From contig CAIIXF020000001.1 of NCBI GenBank assembly GCA_903813345.2, positions 11,321,598 to 11,385,597 on the forward strand: 64,000 nt of DNA, given 5' to 3'. Under the pieces are notes generated by a model. It had not been told where the DNA came from. It searched no databases and saw only the letters and a list, made by a program, of their open reading frames with translations. This document shows positions 33,101-48,100 of this stretch, in pieces. Origin of the DNA: Owenia fusiformis (taxonomy: Eukaryota > Annelida > Polychaeta > Sabellida > Oweniidae). How positions within the stretch are numbered: the stretch's first letter is position 1; each line of letters begins with the position of its first letter. Position numbers and translations under genes: made by a program.

Positions 33101-36100
33101 AGACTTGTGACAGTACAAGTAAGTATACGCACATTGAAAACATTGTATCATGTAAATATAACTAAATGAATGCAAACATTTGCTTAAAACATTTAAGACT
33201 AATGAATGTGCAACGCGTTTTCAGTAAATGATAATTATCATTCAAAATACGTTACAGAATGTTCATATTGTGTACACAATTTATATACATTGGGGATTTG
33301 CTTTTAGGGACCTCCAGGACGCATCGGAAGAGCTGGACCTCGTGGAGGTCAAGGAGATAGAGTAAGTAGCTATGTCTTTAAATCATTCAGAATAACACAT
33401 ACATTAAAAAAGTACATGAGCTGTCTAAAAATTAAAAAACGCGCACCTTATCTATTCATCAGATATAACTGATGGTTGCTTGACCAAATTTTCGTTGGCA
33501 CAGTTGTACCCTCCACAATACTCTAGACGATTCAGCGGCAATACATAATATACATGTATATATGAGCTTAATATATATGATTATAAATTATAGGGTGACG
33601 AAGGTAGCGATGGTAACAATGGCGTCCCAGGGCCACCTGGTCCACCAGGTCCTCCAGGAGAGGTAAGCCGACTTTATTGAGCTTTTTTATTTGTTAAATG
33701 AAATATTATAACTTGTTCAATTTGACCAGTCATTGATATTTAATTCAACATCATTTTTGTAAAGTTCTTAATGATATGTGATGTGAAATAAATGTGTATG
33801 TGTAGAGATTTCTTTTAAAAGTATTCTTAAATAATTTATTGAAAATAGCCCCTTGCTGAAATCCTCTATAACTTTAAAAACTCCAAGCTTTAAAAACAGG
33901 AATTAGAAGAGCAAAATGGATACTATTACAAGTGATAAAAACTAAGGTTCTTAAACAGGACATGTGTCTTGATTTTCTGAGGATTTAGGTTAATACTACA
34001 GAATAGATCACAGTATGATTTCAAGATAAAAAAAAGTCAAATAGAGCTGAATTAGTTTATGTTTGTTTTTTAACATTCCATGTGCAGTAATTGTCAAAAA
34101 GTCTACTGATAGATTTCTATTTTAAGTGAAATGTACTTGAAGTATTGTATGTAATTATATACCAGTGTCAAAATTTTACAACAATTAGTTTTGCATCCAA
34201 AATATATGAAAATTATAATTTAAAACAATAAAAAAGTGTTTCATGTGCATTTTAATTATTTTCTGTAGATTTGAATTAGTATTTTAGTGTAAATAGAATG
34301 TCGTATAGAATATTTACTTGTATATTCTATACAGGCACTGTAGTGTATTCTGTTTTCTTAGTTTTATTTATTCAGAAAAGTTAATATCTCCTTGATTCAA
34401 TATTCTGTTACTTTTATTTTTGGTAATGTGTTTTTTTTATTTCTGAGTGGATTCTCCTCAATATTATGTCTATATTTTGTTTGCTTTACATCCTTGGTTG
34501 CTTTGGTTACGTTATAGGCTGCAGCATCTACTTGGGACCAAGTTAGGTCAAACTGGCAGAACTCTGATAAAGCAGGCGGGGCTCAGTTCCCTCCTTCTAT
34601 AGTTGCACAACAGGTACCATTGTCTGTGTGTCAACAAATAATCCCCTAACCCTCCTAAACCCCTAACATCATGTAACACAGTCTAAAACATCGAAATTTC
34701 AGTCTCTCTCTAAGGAGCTGGAATTTGGTTGGATGGTGAAATATGTGGTATTGCATCAGAACTCAAGAGACGAAAACCAGGACAGTACAAGGATCCACTT
34801 AAATATTCATATTAAATGCAAACCATAACTGTTTCACCATTATGGAACTGAAAGCACTTATTTACTACTTATATTCTACAGTATTTTAATGGCATTGGTT
34901 ACAGGCACAGGCAGCATATTGGGATACATTGAGAGAAAGCTGGCAACAAACTGAGAAGGGACCTGGCCCAAACGCGGCCTACCGTGGTCCAGCAGTGATG
35001 CAGCAGGTTGGGAAGTCATATCTTATTAACCTTAATGTTCTCAAGGATATGGATACGTTTCTAAACATGTCTAACATAACACACACTGTTGAAATATTAT
35101 CTAACTCTCTAATGAATAAAACAATTGTTATGTTGATAAAAAACAGGAAAATTAACTTTTACAAAAAGATTACACGTTCATTTTTATCACTTACATATTT
35201 ACTAATGAATCTTAATATAAACTAGAGAACCATCTAAAATAAACTAATGATATTATTGTATTTTCAATGCAACTCTATGTTTAATGTAACTAATGCATTT
35301 GTAGTATTTACCTTTAAACATGCAATAGTCATACTTAAAACAAAACAAAAACATTTTTAGATAATATAAAATATTTAATTGAAATGAATTTCAGCACAAG
35401 TTAGTTCACTATATACAGAAAAATCATTTCTTATATCTAGGTTTGCTTCCATCCCCTCAATTTTTGTATCTTTTATTATAGGGTCCAATCGGTCCAAGAG
35501 GTTCACCAGGACAACCGGGTCCAGCAGTAAGTATTTTAATCAGGGTGATATATTCTGTAAAACATAACGAATCACGACATGAAGAATAAATATTTAGACT
35601 AAAGAATATGATAAAGCTTTTTAAGAGCTGAGTTTCAGGATACATGTTTATAGTAGCGTTGTAGCGTAGTTAATACAAAGTAGTTCTGCTGCCTGGAATA
35701 GCTTTACACTATTAAGGCGTTCTTTAGAATGTCAGACGCAACCTTATAGTTGGAAACGATTAATATTTTACAGACAGATTGTAAAAATAAACGTTCATGA
35801 GAACAATGTTTTATTAACGGTTTAACCTAAGGAACAGGCACATCTCATCTTTGCATGTACAGTCTATTGAATTGTACCTACTCGAGCGCAATAAACAAGA
35901 TGAATTAACAACAGATTCTAGAAATTAAGATAAATGGGACAAAAAAAGAAGTTAGTTTCTTCATAACCAAGAAGCTGGCTAGCTAGCTATACCACATGTA
36001 ACGGAAACTAACGGAAATGCTTGCGGTCTTATGTTACCCATGTCAGCATAATAAACAATTTGTATTCAGACTTTTTTGATGTTCTAATTTCGGACTTATG

Positions 36101-39100
36101 AACTAGATCTAGCTACTCTGGTAAAAAATAAAAATTATTTTTGGTGGATTGAGCGTTGTCTGCGTCAAACATGCTGTTAAGTGAAAACACGTGGGGCACT
36201 ACTATCGACTACCCGAATATCCTAAAATAAATTAGTAAGGCTGGAAATGTTGTTTTTTGTATTGTTGGTAACCGCAGACTCACCACAAGGACATTTTTCT
36301 TATTTATTGTCTCTTGTTTTAAGAAAAAAATTAAAATCAATGTTCTTGACATAAGGGTTTTCCAGAACAGTCTTGTTTCTGCTGGTCGCCGGACAGTTGG
36401 CAAAAACAGGATATAGATTTGACCCACCCGGGTCACCGCTAAAATAATATATTATTGCAAAGAAAATGAAATTATAATGAACCGATTTAGCCTTCTTAAA
36501 TGTTTGAATGTTAATATGTTGACGTTTTGTTATAGGGTCCCCAAGGTTTCCAGGGTATTCGAGGAGAGGCAGGAGAGCCAGGACCACCGGTACGGATGCC
36601 TTTGATAACATGAAATATTTCTATAAAAAGAATTATAATACGAATTATCTACGAAAAGTAATATAATTTTAATATATACTTGATATTCTATTATATAATA
36701 TATACATAAAGCGACATCCATAAATTAGAATAACATTGGTGAGAAATATTTATACAAAATAAACTAATTCTAATCTTTGTATATTTCAGGGTCCATCAGG
36801 TTTGAGAGGACCCCCAGGTCTTTCTGGTCTGCAAGGAAAAGATGTAAGCATTAGTCCTGAAAAGTTTAAAAGTCAACGTGCCCTAGTCATTACTTAGCTT
36901 TTATAGCACAAGTATGCTAAAAAGTATAAACGCGTATTTATAGAAATAGTTTCACACCACTATTTTACCTGATCACATGTCTGAAAAGTCGCAAGATTCA
37001 ACTGCAAACAGTTTATTCTCTTTTCAATCCGTTCTAACTGTATATCCTGGAGAGGCCACCCGCATTCATAAGTTCATAACCTAAACCGTTACTCCATGGA
37101 TAAATCTCAAATTTATTCAATTTTTGTGTGGTTCATGAATAATTCGAGGGGTTGCTAACAGTTCTATAAATCCTGATTAGATGGATTTACTTATGCAAGT
37201 TCAAGTGTGAATCCATTTGGTGTGGATTGGCTAAATCCAAAATGATCTGGGATTTAACTTTCGGCTGTCGGCTATCGGATTAACCTACTATTTTATGACC
37301 AACTGACTTAAATATGAATAGTACCTGCCACTATTCCTTGCATATTTAAATGAGTTTTCCACAAAAAGTAAGTTAATCCGGTAGCCGACAGCCGAAAGTT
37401 GCATTCGCGTATACAAGATAACATTTATTTGGATAATCCCCGGCACAAGGACTATAGTTAAATTCTTCAATGTTCCAGGGTGAAGTTGGACGTGATGGTG
37501 ATCCCGGCTCAAGAGGTCTCCCAGGGTCTCCTGTAAGTTTTACTTATATATCTTGTATTAGAAGGGAAATTGCAGTATTCGTAAATGTTATACTTTTAAA
37601 CAAGTAAAATTGCTAACATGTCATAATGGCTTAGCTATGAATTTTGGTCAATAAATCAAAAATGCTTATCTGTCTTTCCACTCAAGTTCCAAATTGAATT
37701 ACGATTATGTCTGGTTTTTGTACAACCTCCTTGCTCTCTTTCAACATGTCAGCTTTAGTTAGACCAATTACAAATTCCGATTTTGCTTTTCTGTGCTCCT
37801 TTATTGTAGAGTGTGTAGTTTGCAGAACTATGAACGTAATAAACCATTTGTTTTAGGGTCCAAGAGGTCCATCCGGAATGCCAGGTATGCCAGGACCAAA
37901 GGGACACAGGGTAAGTATAATATACCTTGAACAAGCGAATAATGTTCGAATATGATGTGTAACCTGGATAAACGGAGATTTAAGGCATGAGCAAAAAGAT
38001 CAATTCTAATTGGTCCATATTAATAAATGAACGTATAAGCATTCATTTGCCCGATTTGCTGCTTTACCACTATTTTATGTTTTTGGAATTTCATTTTAGG
38101 GTTACCGAGGTCAACCAGGATCTAAGGGAGAACAAGGGCGTGGTGGTGAGAAGGGTCCCGAGGGATCCCCTGGTCCACAAGGTCCTCATGGACCAGTTGT
38201 AAGTACATGTACAGTTTCAATGTTTACTAGGATATAGCATCATGAAGGCTTTAAAACCAACATCAAAATGAAAATAACACAAATGTTCAATGATTGTTTC
38301 TCAAAAAGTTGACAAGCTAAAGCATATATATATGATATTTTATATAGTTATTACTTTATGCAGAAGAAATGCAATCCAATTCAGTAATTATTCTATCTTA
38401 AATAATATCAATTTATAGGGAATCAATTGCATTGTGTTGTTGACTTAATCTTAATGCTTGTATCATCTCATGTTTAGGGTCCAAGAGGTCCAGCTGGTGA
38501 GCGAGGTAGAGATGGTAAACCCGGTCCTGCAGTAAGTATCCCTTCTATACAACAGCATGCAAGTGGACCAACATAGTTGTAATAGTAATAGAATAGAAAA
38601 AATGGTTTGTACTTTCCTAAAAAAATATAATTTAGAAGTCGTCCATTCGTGCAAAATAAAGTAAAATATCACGCTTACTTGTTCAATATTTTAGGGTCTT
38701 AGAGGTGTTGATGGTCTAGGAGGTCCATCTGGTCCACCAGGTCCAATCGGTCAACCAGGTCCACCAGGATTCCCAGGCGCACCAGGAGCCAAAGTAAGGA
38801 TTTGAGTGTGAAAAAATATATATCATTACACTATAAATTAGTCCTGATTATGATAGTATAGTTTTAATGCTGTAATTTACAACACTACTCCAATGTGCCT
38901 CCAAAAGCAGGCTAGCAATAACAAGACATGTGCGGCAAATCTAATCATCATAATTATTATATTATAGGGAGACAGAGGAGCACTAGGTTTGAAGGGTAAT
39001 CATGGTTTACAAGGTCCACGTGGTGAAAATGGAGCTCCAGGAGACGCTGGTCAACCAGGACACCAAGGTCCCCCCGGTAGAGATGGAGTTAATGGAGACA

Positions 39101-42100
39101 AGGGAGACAGAGTAAGTTTTCATAGTATTTATATTAAATGTTTATTTTTATATTTATTTACATGTCAGGTGTGAACCTTGGTGGATGGACAAGATGCGAG
39201 TAGAAATAATTTTGATTTAGCCTACATCATTAAATAAATAAAATTCAGTCAAAGTGATATCATTTTTGAAATACACTTTATAGAAAATATTCTGAACATT
39301 TGGCCTCACTAAAATGTGATACTTCATTGCTCCATATCACGCGAATTCAGTTTTCCGTTTTTTTCATTTTAGGGATCACCCGGTGGCCCAGGAAATCCAG
39401 GTTTCCCAGGACCCCGTGGCCAGAACGGACAAGATGGACAACCAGGCATTCAGGGAATCAAGGGAGACTCTGTAAGTTGATATTCCAAAGTTACTTTGAG
39501 ACGATTTCATAACTATTGCCCTTATTGTCAAAATGTTTGATATTTAATGTTGTTATCTGTAGGGCCAACCTGGACAACAAGGTTACCAAGGAGAAGCTGG
39601 ACCAAAAGGTTCACCTGGTACTTCTGGAGATAGAGGTGCCCCTGGTCTTACCGGACCACCAGGCAAACGTGGATCAAGAGGTGCCACCGGAGCACCAGGA
39701 CCTGCTGGCCTTCAAGGAGAGAGAGGTCCCCCAGGTGGTAGAGGTGCTGCTGGAGCTGATGGTCCTTCTGGTCCACCAGGTCCATCCGGTGAACGAGGAG
39801 AGAGAGGACCCAATGGAGAAGTTGGACCAACTGTAACTATATTATTATTAGTTTTCTATAATAAAAATATAATAATTCTAAAAAACGTTCGGTTGTATAA
39901 TAGAAGTATTTTACATAATACGATCAATTGTTTCTATTTCAGGGCTCACCTGGTCCCCGTGGTTTGAACGGTCCACCAGGTCCAAGAGTAAGTATAATCT
40001 TATAAACATATTATAAAGTAATCATAATCATAAATAACTTTTTTAATATTCCTGTAAGCTGTGATTCATTTGGATATAACGTTTTTGTAATTTCCTTTTT
40101 AAAGTATTTAGAATCTTAGACATAACATGTCATGTGTATTACTATGTATGTTTCTTTTAAAGGTCTATGGGTTCTTGTTGCTATTGTTTCTTTAAGTTTT
40201 GTATTCTTGCAACTATTGTAGGGTATTGATGGCCGAGCAGGATCAGATGGTAAACCAGGACCCCCTGGTCCACAGGTAGACAAATGGCAACGATATAACA
40301 CTGTTTGCTTCCCAACATTGCAACATGTGTTGAGACAAGTTTCAGACATGACGTGTAACACGTCAAAGTGAAAAGGAAACGGTTGATCGTGTTACACATG
40401 TGTTGACAGATTAAGAAACTTTTCTCCATACAGTTGCTGTTGTTTCATGAGTTCATTCATATAATGGTAATCACATACTAACTTATAGGGAACTAATGGA
40501 TCACCTGGTAAAGATGGCTTACCCGGTCCAGCTGGATTCCCAGTAAGTATGAGCTATACTGATCCTTCTAATTAGAGACGATATCATTTCTAATCAAACG
40601 ACGCTCTCAAATGTTAACATAACATGAGCAATTCATTATCATCATTATTGCATAAAATTGTATTAATATCATTTCACATCAGAATAGTACTATAGCTTTA
40701 AAAGTCAAAAAAAGCTTAAGATTATATTTCCGACTCAATTTGGTATTTGGGCACGAATATATATTTACCTATACAATAACATAGGGTTTTGAAACCTATA
40801 GTACATTAAATTATTATCAAACGCTACGTATTACATTGCATCCAATATTATATGTATTTCGCCTTCTTCACAGGTATATTTATCATTACCTAATTGAGAA
40901 TATACGCGTACTAAAACGTTGAATGCCTATTTTCATTTATTAATTATAAACTTTTTGTTTTATCTTTTTTCATATTAATGTTATTTATTATTTCATATTT
41001 TTTAAATTATATTTTATGATAAAGTTATATTTTGTTCGTTAGACGTAAATATTTTTATCTTTATGAATTATTACAATTTTTATTTTACCTATATTCTATT
41101 CTTTCTGTTGAAATAATTTAATAATAGATATATATAAGTACTTTCATTTTTGGTATTTCAGTGACAAAACATATAATTTTGTTAATGATATTGTTATAGA
41201 TGTACTAATTTTATCATAGCTGTCGTTAAACGTCTCATTTTCTACATTTAACCCAGTGCTATTTACAATAATAATTGCTTTGGTATGTTTCAATGAATCA
41301 AATATTTTAGGGTGAAGCTGGTCAAGACGGCAAACCAGGTGAACAAGGACCACAAGGTATCCAAGGTCTTCCAGGTATGCAGGGAACGCCCGGCCAGAGA
41401 GGATTCCCAGTGAGTTCATATAATTAGTATCAAAATATATCATATAAAGCAATAGCGATGATTCGATTACTGACTAGCATTATAATTTACAGGTTTGATA
41501 ATATTCTATATTTTATTTAAGTAAGATCTATGTTATAAGTGATATCACTTAATTCAAGATGAATAAAAACAGAAGGAGCTCACGTGTCTCGAACTGAAGA
41601 CCTCGTGGTTATGACACAGCGCCTAGTTTGGCTTGTTTCTTATTGATGTGATGTATTCTAGGGAGAGGCTGGAAAAGATGGAAAACCTGGAGAGACTGGA
41701 CCATCAGGACCACAAGGGGACCGAGGCAAACCAGGCAACGATGGTAAACCAGGACCACAAGGAGCTCCCGTAAGTTACACTAAGTAACTATATAAATGTG
41801 ATAATATTTAGGATTTTTGTTCCTCAGATTTCATAATCAATAATATGTTTAATATCGTGAATTCCAATTCAATTCTGATTCATGAATGCTTTTCACATGA
41901 TATAAGCTTTGATTTCATTATTTGATTAATTTCACTTTAATGCTTTCTTTAGCAATATGATTATACTACAATACAATCACCAGGCCATGTAAATGATATC
42001 CATGATGTCTATTTTGTATAGGGAGAGGCCGGTGATAGAGGTCAGCCAGGTAATCCAGGACCACCAGGATTCCAGGTATGTTCATATAAACAAATATAAA

Positions 42101-45100
42101 AATGTATATACAGTAAGGGTATTTGACACAACAGCAATTATAGTTTCATGTCATTTGGGCATATAGGTCCGTGTTTCTGGTATAATTTGATTATCTAAAA
42201 ATATTTTTATGTTACATTGTATATTTCTCATATCTATGAATCATGCTACTTAATATGATGATATGTTTATTTCAGCATCATTGAGCGGCACAATGTCGAA
42301 TGATCAACAACGCTTTGTGCCCCTTCTCTGCGAAACTTCGTTTATTTTTAGTACAATACAGTACAACAGTTGACTTTGTTTTCAGCGATTTTGTAATATC
42401 TATACATTTGACATTAATTAAAGTTACATAATAAGAATAAATTCAAAAAATAACTTTAAAGTATACATACATTTTATTTAAATGATACAAGTTTTGTTAT
42501 ATGGTATTTCGGGCGGCTATTGTAGGGACTCCCCGGAGAGAACGGCAAAGCAGGAGAGCCAGGCAAGCCAGGAGAAGTCGGACCTCCTGGACCACAAGGG
42601 TCTAGGGGTGATGTTGGTCCACCGGTGAGTCAGGATGTGATCACAACACATCAAGGAAAGGACTAACCAAATAACTGCGCAACATTACATAACCACTGGA
42701 CATAACTCCATACCTAACACTCAGCTTTAATTGTTTTCAGTACTAAGGATGGCAACCATGGAGTAACATTAACTATAATGTCATCAACTAATCATCGCAT
42801 AATAATGTATCACAATTCAGGGTTTACCTGGTGAAGCAGGCACAGCTGGTGAACCCGGCAAAAATGGAGAAATTGGACCTCCTGGCCCAGCCGGGTCTCG
42901 TGGTGGCGTTGGCTTGCCGGTATGTGAGTGCCTGCTGCAAACGCACTTGGGCTCGGACTGTATGTCTGTTTTGTATGTTCAGTGTCGTTGCATCATACAT
43001 TGTATTGTCGTCTCTGTGTGCTTGAAACATCAGCCCTTGCATGTTAGGCAACAGTATGATTATTAGTGACGGAAGGTCGTCGACTTCTGCAAATGATGTC
43101 TCAACAGGTGCATTAAAGAGCATGTAAGCATAAAGAAAATGTTCACTATGTGCATATTTAGGGTCTTCCTGGAGAAGTAGGACAACCAGGAACTCCTGGA
43201 AAGGATGGTGATGCTGGGGCAGCTGGTCCCCAAGGTGCACGTGGTGCGATTGGATTACCCGTGAGTGACCGCGATTTCCACACGTAGATTTGAAAGCTAG
43301 TCCATTCAATACCCTTTGTATTTTAGACTCCGTAGTACTTTTAAGTTTCATTATTATCCTTTCGATCCTAGCTTACGAGATTACCTTTTCCTTGCTTCTA
43401 ACCCTTGTAGGCACCAACATTATTACATCTTATACATCAACGAAATCAGAATTGACATCAGAGGAAAATTAGAAAAACATTCCTCTTCATTGCTTATATG
43501 TTTCTACTGTTTTATTGGTACTATACCTAGTACAAGTGTACAACACTCACAAATGAACTTTGGAGGAACAGCTAAATAAACAAACGGATTTTGGAAAAAA
43601 CAATTGGGCGAGTTGTACTCGTATTTTTACTAATTATGATTTTCTGTCTGGCATTTGAACTTTTTGTCTTTCGTTGTCTGGGATCAAAAGGTTCCAGTGC
43701 CTTTGCGGGTTGAGTTAACCTTCAGAGAGCTTTCCACCATTTCAATATCTCTTCTCAGCATCTCTTGGTGGTGGTTTACATCTTGAGATATCCTGAAACT
43801 GCGGTCCTATTCCACATACTATTTATGTTTCAATTGTTTACCTTTGTATATTTTCCTTTTATATTTTGCTGTCATTCAATTGCATGTTTATTTGCATTCA
43901 GTATTTCTTTTTTGAATTTGTTAGTTCGTTCGTAATTGTCATGCATTCTTATTAATATTATTGCATGTATGTCAAGTCCTTTGTTTCACATTAACATGTT
44001 CAACATCTAAACAAAATGCCAGTATTTGATATTCTTAACTGAATTAACCATAATTTTCTTAATTCAATATATGGAAGCTATTTAGTAAGATGCTTACTAA
44101 AAATACTGATTTATAAAAAGATGAATATAGCTGCATGAGTGAGGGATATTATTTCTAATTGTTGTTTATTATGTTTTCAAAATGGAAAACGAGCAGAGGT
44201 AAGTGCACCCATATGGTACATTGATACAACTTTTATCAAATTTGATTCTGGAATTACTCTACGGTAACCTTTTTATAGTCCAAGTTGTACCTAAATAGAT
44301 GGTGTTTATAAGCTGATCCCCTTTAATGTAATGTAAACAATCACGTCGAAATATATTATCACAAATAAATGTAATAGAGCAAATTAAACTAAAGATGTAG
44401 AACAAAGTGTAACATATAACTTTGTGAAAGTACAAAGACTTCCTGTGGTAACAAAAGAACACGTTAACTTATAGGGAGAGCGAGGTCAACCAGGAGAACG
44501 TGGCGAGGCTGGAAAAACTGGAGCACCAGGAGATCGTGGACCAGGTGGACCCTCAGGAAAAGATGGTGAACGAGTGAGTTAATTAAAAAGTAGTTCATCG
44601 TCAAAAAATGAATCAAATGACATTATTAGATACTATATACATGTATGAATTTGAAGAAAAGTAGTCTACTTGGGATTTACTAAACAATTTAAGTTACATA
44701 AGTTAAAGCTAATATGTGGCCCCATCCCGCTTGGTTCTGTTATTGTTTTCTTGGTTGACTCTGATCGTTTCTTCATAAACATTTATGCTAAACATGTTTG
44801 TTATCTAATACAGGGACTGCCTGGAGAACGAGGAGAGCCAGGACCCCAGGGAACTGCAGGTTTAGTGGTGAGATAATATTCTTTTAGCTTAGCATTCAAA
44901 TAATATCAATGATTTAAAACTAAAAGTACCCTAAACTACAAGTTGGAATACTCATATAATCAAAGTACATGATTTATCATAAACTTACTGAAAATTAAAA
45001 ATCAAATCTCACTGGAGTATCAGACATTGAAAAGAACAAAAAAACTGATTGACATCAACTAGTGACAGAGTGTAGTGTAGTTAAGTGACGATACGTGTTT

Positions 45101-48100
45101 CTGAAATTCCAGGGTCTGCCAGGTCAACGAGGAGAGCCAGGAACATCAGGACCAAAGGGAGAACGAGTAAGTTAGGCTTGTCTGGATTTAAGTACTAGTA
45201 TTTACAGTAGAGTAATATGCTTTAAAATGTCAATTGGTAGGTTAAAGTCCTTCACAGTATGTAGTACGTTTGAAAAAAACAATTACAATTTACAATTACA
45301 GTAATAACCTTCATATTTGTAATTACTTTTACAATAGAAATTCACTGTCACAGGTATGTATGCGGTGTTCGCAGGGGTTGGGTGCGTTGGTTGCGAACAC
45401 ACCCCCTTCTTGACCAAATGCCCAAAAATTTCGTTATTCAATACTCAGAGGAAATAACCATGTGCTCCAGAGAAAATGGTGGAGAAGCTAGGCTTCAAGT
45501 GCAAGCTATAATGTTTTTTAGACACACCCCTTGAAAAAATCCCAGGGACGCCCCTGGTATACATGTAAACTTGTACTTAAGTAAAATTGTTTATCTAGAT
45601 GGCATTATTAATTGTGTTCTTTAATTGATTTACTTTTCCTAAATGTTATATAGATGATTTCTTTGTTTTAGGGTAACAGTGGAAATTCTGGACCACCAGG
45701 ACAACAGGGTAAACAGGGTCTCCCCGTAAGTATGCAGTATTCAATAGACTCATTGAATATTAATGTTGATTATAATCAACCTCGTACATACATAGTAAGA
45801 AATCAGAAAGGTATAATTTTTTCATCAATTATTCCTACATTATATTTGCGTTGCAAACTGTTAATAGGGTGAAGCTGGAACCCCTGGTCCAAGTGGGCCC
45901 CAAGGGTTAGCTGCTCCAAAAGGTGAAAATGGACAACCAGGTCCAGCTGGGCCTAGAGGAGCGACGGGTAAATCAGGAAACAGAGGGGCTCCAGGAACAC
46001 CAGGACCAGTTGGTCTCCCAGGAACTCCAGGACTTGCCGGTAACCCCGGTCCTAAAGGTGACACTGGCGCTGCAGGTCCCCGAGTAAGTTCTAATTTTTT
46101 TCATAAGCATTGAAAATATTAACATTGAATTTTATATTATAGGGTGAACAAGGTCCTAAAGGTGCAGTAGGTCTCCCAGGTAAAGATGCACCAAAAGGTG
46201 AGGATGGCGCTGCAGGGCCACCAGGTCCAAGAGGTGCCCCAGGTAAAACTGGCAACAGAGGGGCTCAAGGGTCACCAGGATCTCAAGGACTGCCCGGTAC
46301 CCCTGGACTTCCAGGCCAGGCTGGGGCAAAGGGAGACGGGGGAGCAGCAGGTCCACGTGTGAGTAAGGCGTGATCAACTGAGCCTGATGACCACTCACAT
46401 GTAACAAATGATGTTATAATTCAACTCACCTATAACTTTTTTCTCTTATAGGTCTAACTATAACACATGGTATGATACTAGCATACAAATGTACCAAGGA
46501 TGTGCAAAAGGATGTGTCCATGCAGAAAAATAATATACATTATGATAACATAGAATATAACTTGTAATGAAAGCTAAGCCTACTATTCTAATCTCGAGAT
46601 ATGCATATAATAGATGTTTATTTTAATAAACCTAATTGAAACATTATGAAAATGGTTTGACTCAACCAGTTTGCTTGTTGTTTGGATGATATTATCATTT
46701 AAAATGGGTTTGTTTTGTTTGATTTAAACCTGCATGTTTATTATTTACTCAGTTTTTAGGGTGTCCACTATCTTTAGCCTAATACTATCATGTAACCCTG
46801 TATGTATCTTGATTTGTTTGAGTTATCTATCTTTTTATTAATTCTGATTGTGTTATATTACTTATAAATCATTTAGGTTGTAACTTTATTTTACCCGAAT
46901 ATTATCTGTTATTCCTTTTGAAACAATTGCTTTCAAATGGTATTAGTTTTGCCCCAAAATTATTTAAGTTGATATCAATAGAATCTCTTTTTTATTTTGC
47001 CTTTCAAGTATTCTCGACCCTTGTGATTTTCATTTCGATTAACCTGAGTATATTATATTTATGTTTTGTTTTGCATTCTGTCCTCTATCCTTTAGATATT
47101 CTGTCGCTTAATTTGACCCTCTTTTCAATGTCCAAAATCAATAGTATAGCCTCTAACTACTCCATAATGCAATGTGTTTGATATTTGATGAATAGGGTCC
47201 CAATGGTGCTATTGGTGTCCCAGGTCCCCAAGGAGAAGCAGGTCGAGCTGTAAGTATAACTTTTACACATACTGTACATCTAAATTTTACAATCTGACAT
47301 ATTTTTGTTTATAGTATATTTTAAAATTCTTTGTTAATATAATTGTGTATAGGCTCTGTAACTTGTTATATCAACTGATTCAATGATTCTCCTAAGAAAA
47401 TAAATGCTTCTGACATGAATGATTCTTAAAATAGGGAAAAGACGGTATCCCAGGTAGACAAGGAAAGAGAGGAGATCCAGGTGTTCCCGGAGACGCAGGA
47501 CCACCAGGTGCCCCAGGACGACCAGGTCAATCAGGATCTACTGGCCAACCTGGAAGCCCAGGTACCCCAGGAGCAGCAGGCAAAGAAGGAATCAAGGTAT
47601 CAATTTTATTGAATACTGGATCTGGGCGCTAAGACTGTTATCTTAATCAGAAATATGTTGCTCTCTTATTTATTTATTTTTAGTTCATTTGTTCATTCTT
47701 CATACATAACATCTTGTTCTCTTATTTAGAGTTGCAGGAAGACTTGATTGGTTCATTACATAGTGTACCAATATATTCGATAGGAATACTATAAGTATTC
47801 TATACTAGAGTATTAGGTTTACTCAATTCAATGTTTACAATTTAATGACATGTTACTTATTCATCTCTTCTATTACTTAGGGAAGCCGTGGTGAGTCTGG
47901 ACGACCAGGTAAGGATGGTATCAACGGAAACACAGGACCTCAGGGACCCCCAGGAGAGAAGGGCGGTAATGGTGAAGATGGCAAGGATGTGAGTGTTGCT
48001 CAGTTGCTGGAACATGAGAACTTAATACAATATGTCCCATTGTTTAGTTATATAATAGATCTTATTGCTAAATTAATGAAATTATCCAATGCAAATAAGC

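Noticed and set aside
33080-33118. Cysteine-rich frame of collagen exon 4 (EGCCRRETC) as extra VWC sequence
   Set aside because: That frame cannot join the next Gly-X-Y exon, and the VWC domain already has its ten cysteines.
41570-41645. Functional tRNA gene
   Set aside because: The T stem and acceptor stem do not pair; only partial resemblance remains.
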